Positions 33,868 to 64,000 of a stretch of DNA of 64,000 bases are shown one piece after another. A program made the position numbers and the translations under genes. The notes beneath the pieces were generated by a model. That model saw only the letters and a program-made list of their open reading frames with translations, was not told the DNA's origin and made no database searches. Source of the stretch: Eledone cirrhosa. Lineage: Eukaryota; Mollusca; Cephalopoda; Octopoda; Eledonidae. The stretch's first letter is position 1, and each line of letters starts with the position of its first letter. The DNA is taken from the NCBI GenBank assembly GCA_964016885.1, contig OZ024759.1:9675831-9739830 (forward strand), in the 5' to 3' direction.

Positions 33868-34255
33868 TCACCACCACCATTATCATCATCATCATCATCA
33901 CTATCATCTAACAACAATACTAACAACCCCTCCACAATATCACAACCACCACCCCCACCAACAACACCACCAACACTACCAATACCACCACCACTATCAA
34001 CACCACCACCAACACCATCACTACCAATACCATCACTACTACCACCACCACCACCACTATCAACACCACCACCACCAATACCACCACCACTATCAACACC
34101 ACCACCAACACCATCACTACCAATACCATCACTACTACCACCACCACCACCACCCCTATCAACACAACCACCACCACCATCACTACCAATACTACCACTA
34201 ACACCACCACTATCAACACCACCACCATCACTACCAATACCACCACCACCACCAA
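33868..34255. repeat. (CAY)n trinucleotide-rich repeat
   Basis: Imperfect CAC/CAT/TAC/CAA triplets with longer repeated blocks (about 102 bp apart at 33983 and 34085). Ends 30 bp left of CSRP-like exon g, inside the next intron. Confidence 0.93.
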
Positions 34256-34285
34256 ATTAGTCCATAAGTTAAACTGACTACATAC

Positions 34286-64000
<29,715 letters not shown>

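Overview
The window looks like a stretch of a coleoid cephalopod (squid, cuttlefish or octopus) nuclear genome. The evidence is the repeat complement. There are many copies of a tRNA-derived SINE whose body carries the internal motif cccgccgaggt, the cct-ttcatcc-tta block and the gtcgataaaataaagtacca tail. There is a second SINE family with a ttgagcaagacactt body, and many RTE-type LINE copies ending in (GAT/TGA)n. I cannot assign a species. Nothing prokaryotic or viral was seen.

Only one host gene is well supported. It is a minus-strand, multi-exon gene for a Cu-only superoxide dismutase repeat protein (CSRP-like), with seven exons between 34286 and the right edge. It is open at both ends: upstream exons lie beyond 64000 and downstream exons lie left of 34286 or outside the window. 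The seven exons splice in compatible phases into about 697 residues covering four SOD-like units and part of a fifth. Only the unit cut by the right edge keeps visible copper-ligand histidines. One intron must use a GC donor.

The rest is transposons and tandem repeats. By my coordinate tally, arrays make up close to half of the window. Left part (1-13.5 kb): a 40-bp minisatellite, SINEs, LINE remnants, a 69-bp array made of SINE tRNA heads, a 48-bp array made of LINE codons, and 55-bp, 30-bp and 42-bp arrays. Middle (13.5-23 kb): a duplicated composite of 71-bp array, SINE and Tc1/mariner relic, with a complete RTE LINE (intact ORF of about 1083 aa) nested in the second array. 23-34 kb: several truncated LINEs of different clades, a tandem array of perfect hairpins and a 60-bp array with a higher-order duplication. 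34-64 kb: the CSRP introns, holding TTAA-flanked piggyBac-like elements, two more SINE families, RTE copies, MITEs and several minisatellites.

The recurring theme is that an internal segment of a transposable element has become a tandem array. It is visible at least eight times: SINE head, SINE tail (twice), codons of two LINE lineages, two different segments of one TTAA element, and a hairpin element. Long open frames inside arrays whose unit is a multiple of three are by-products, not genes.
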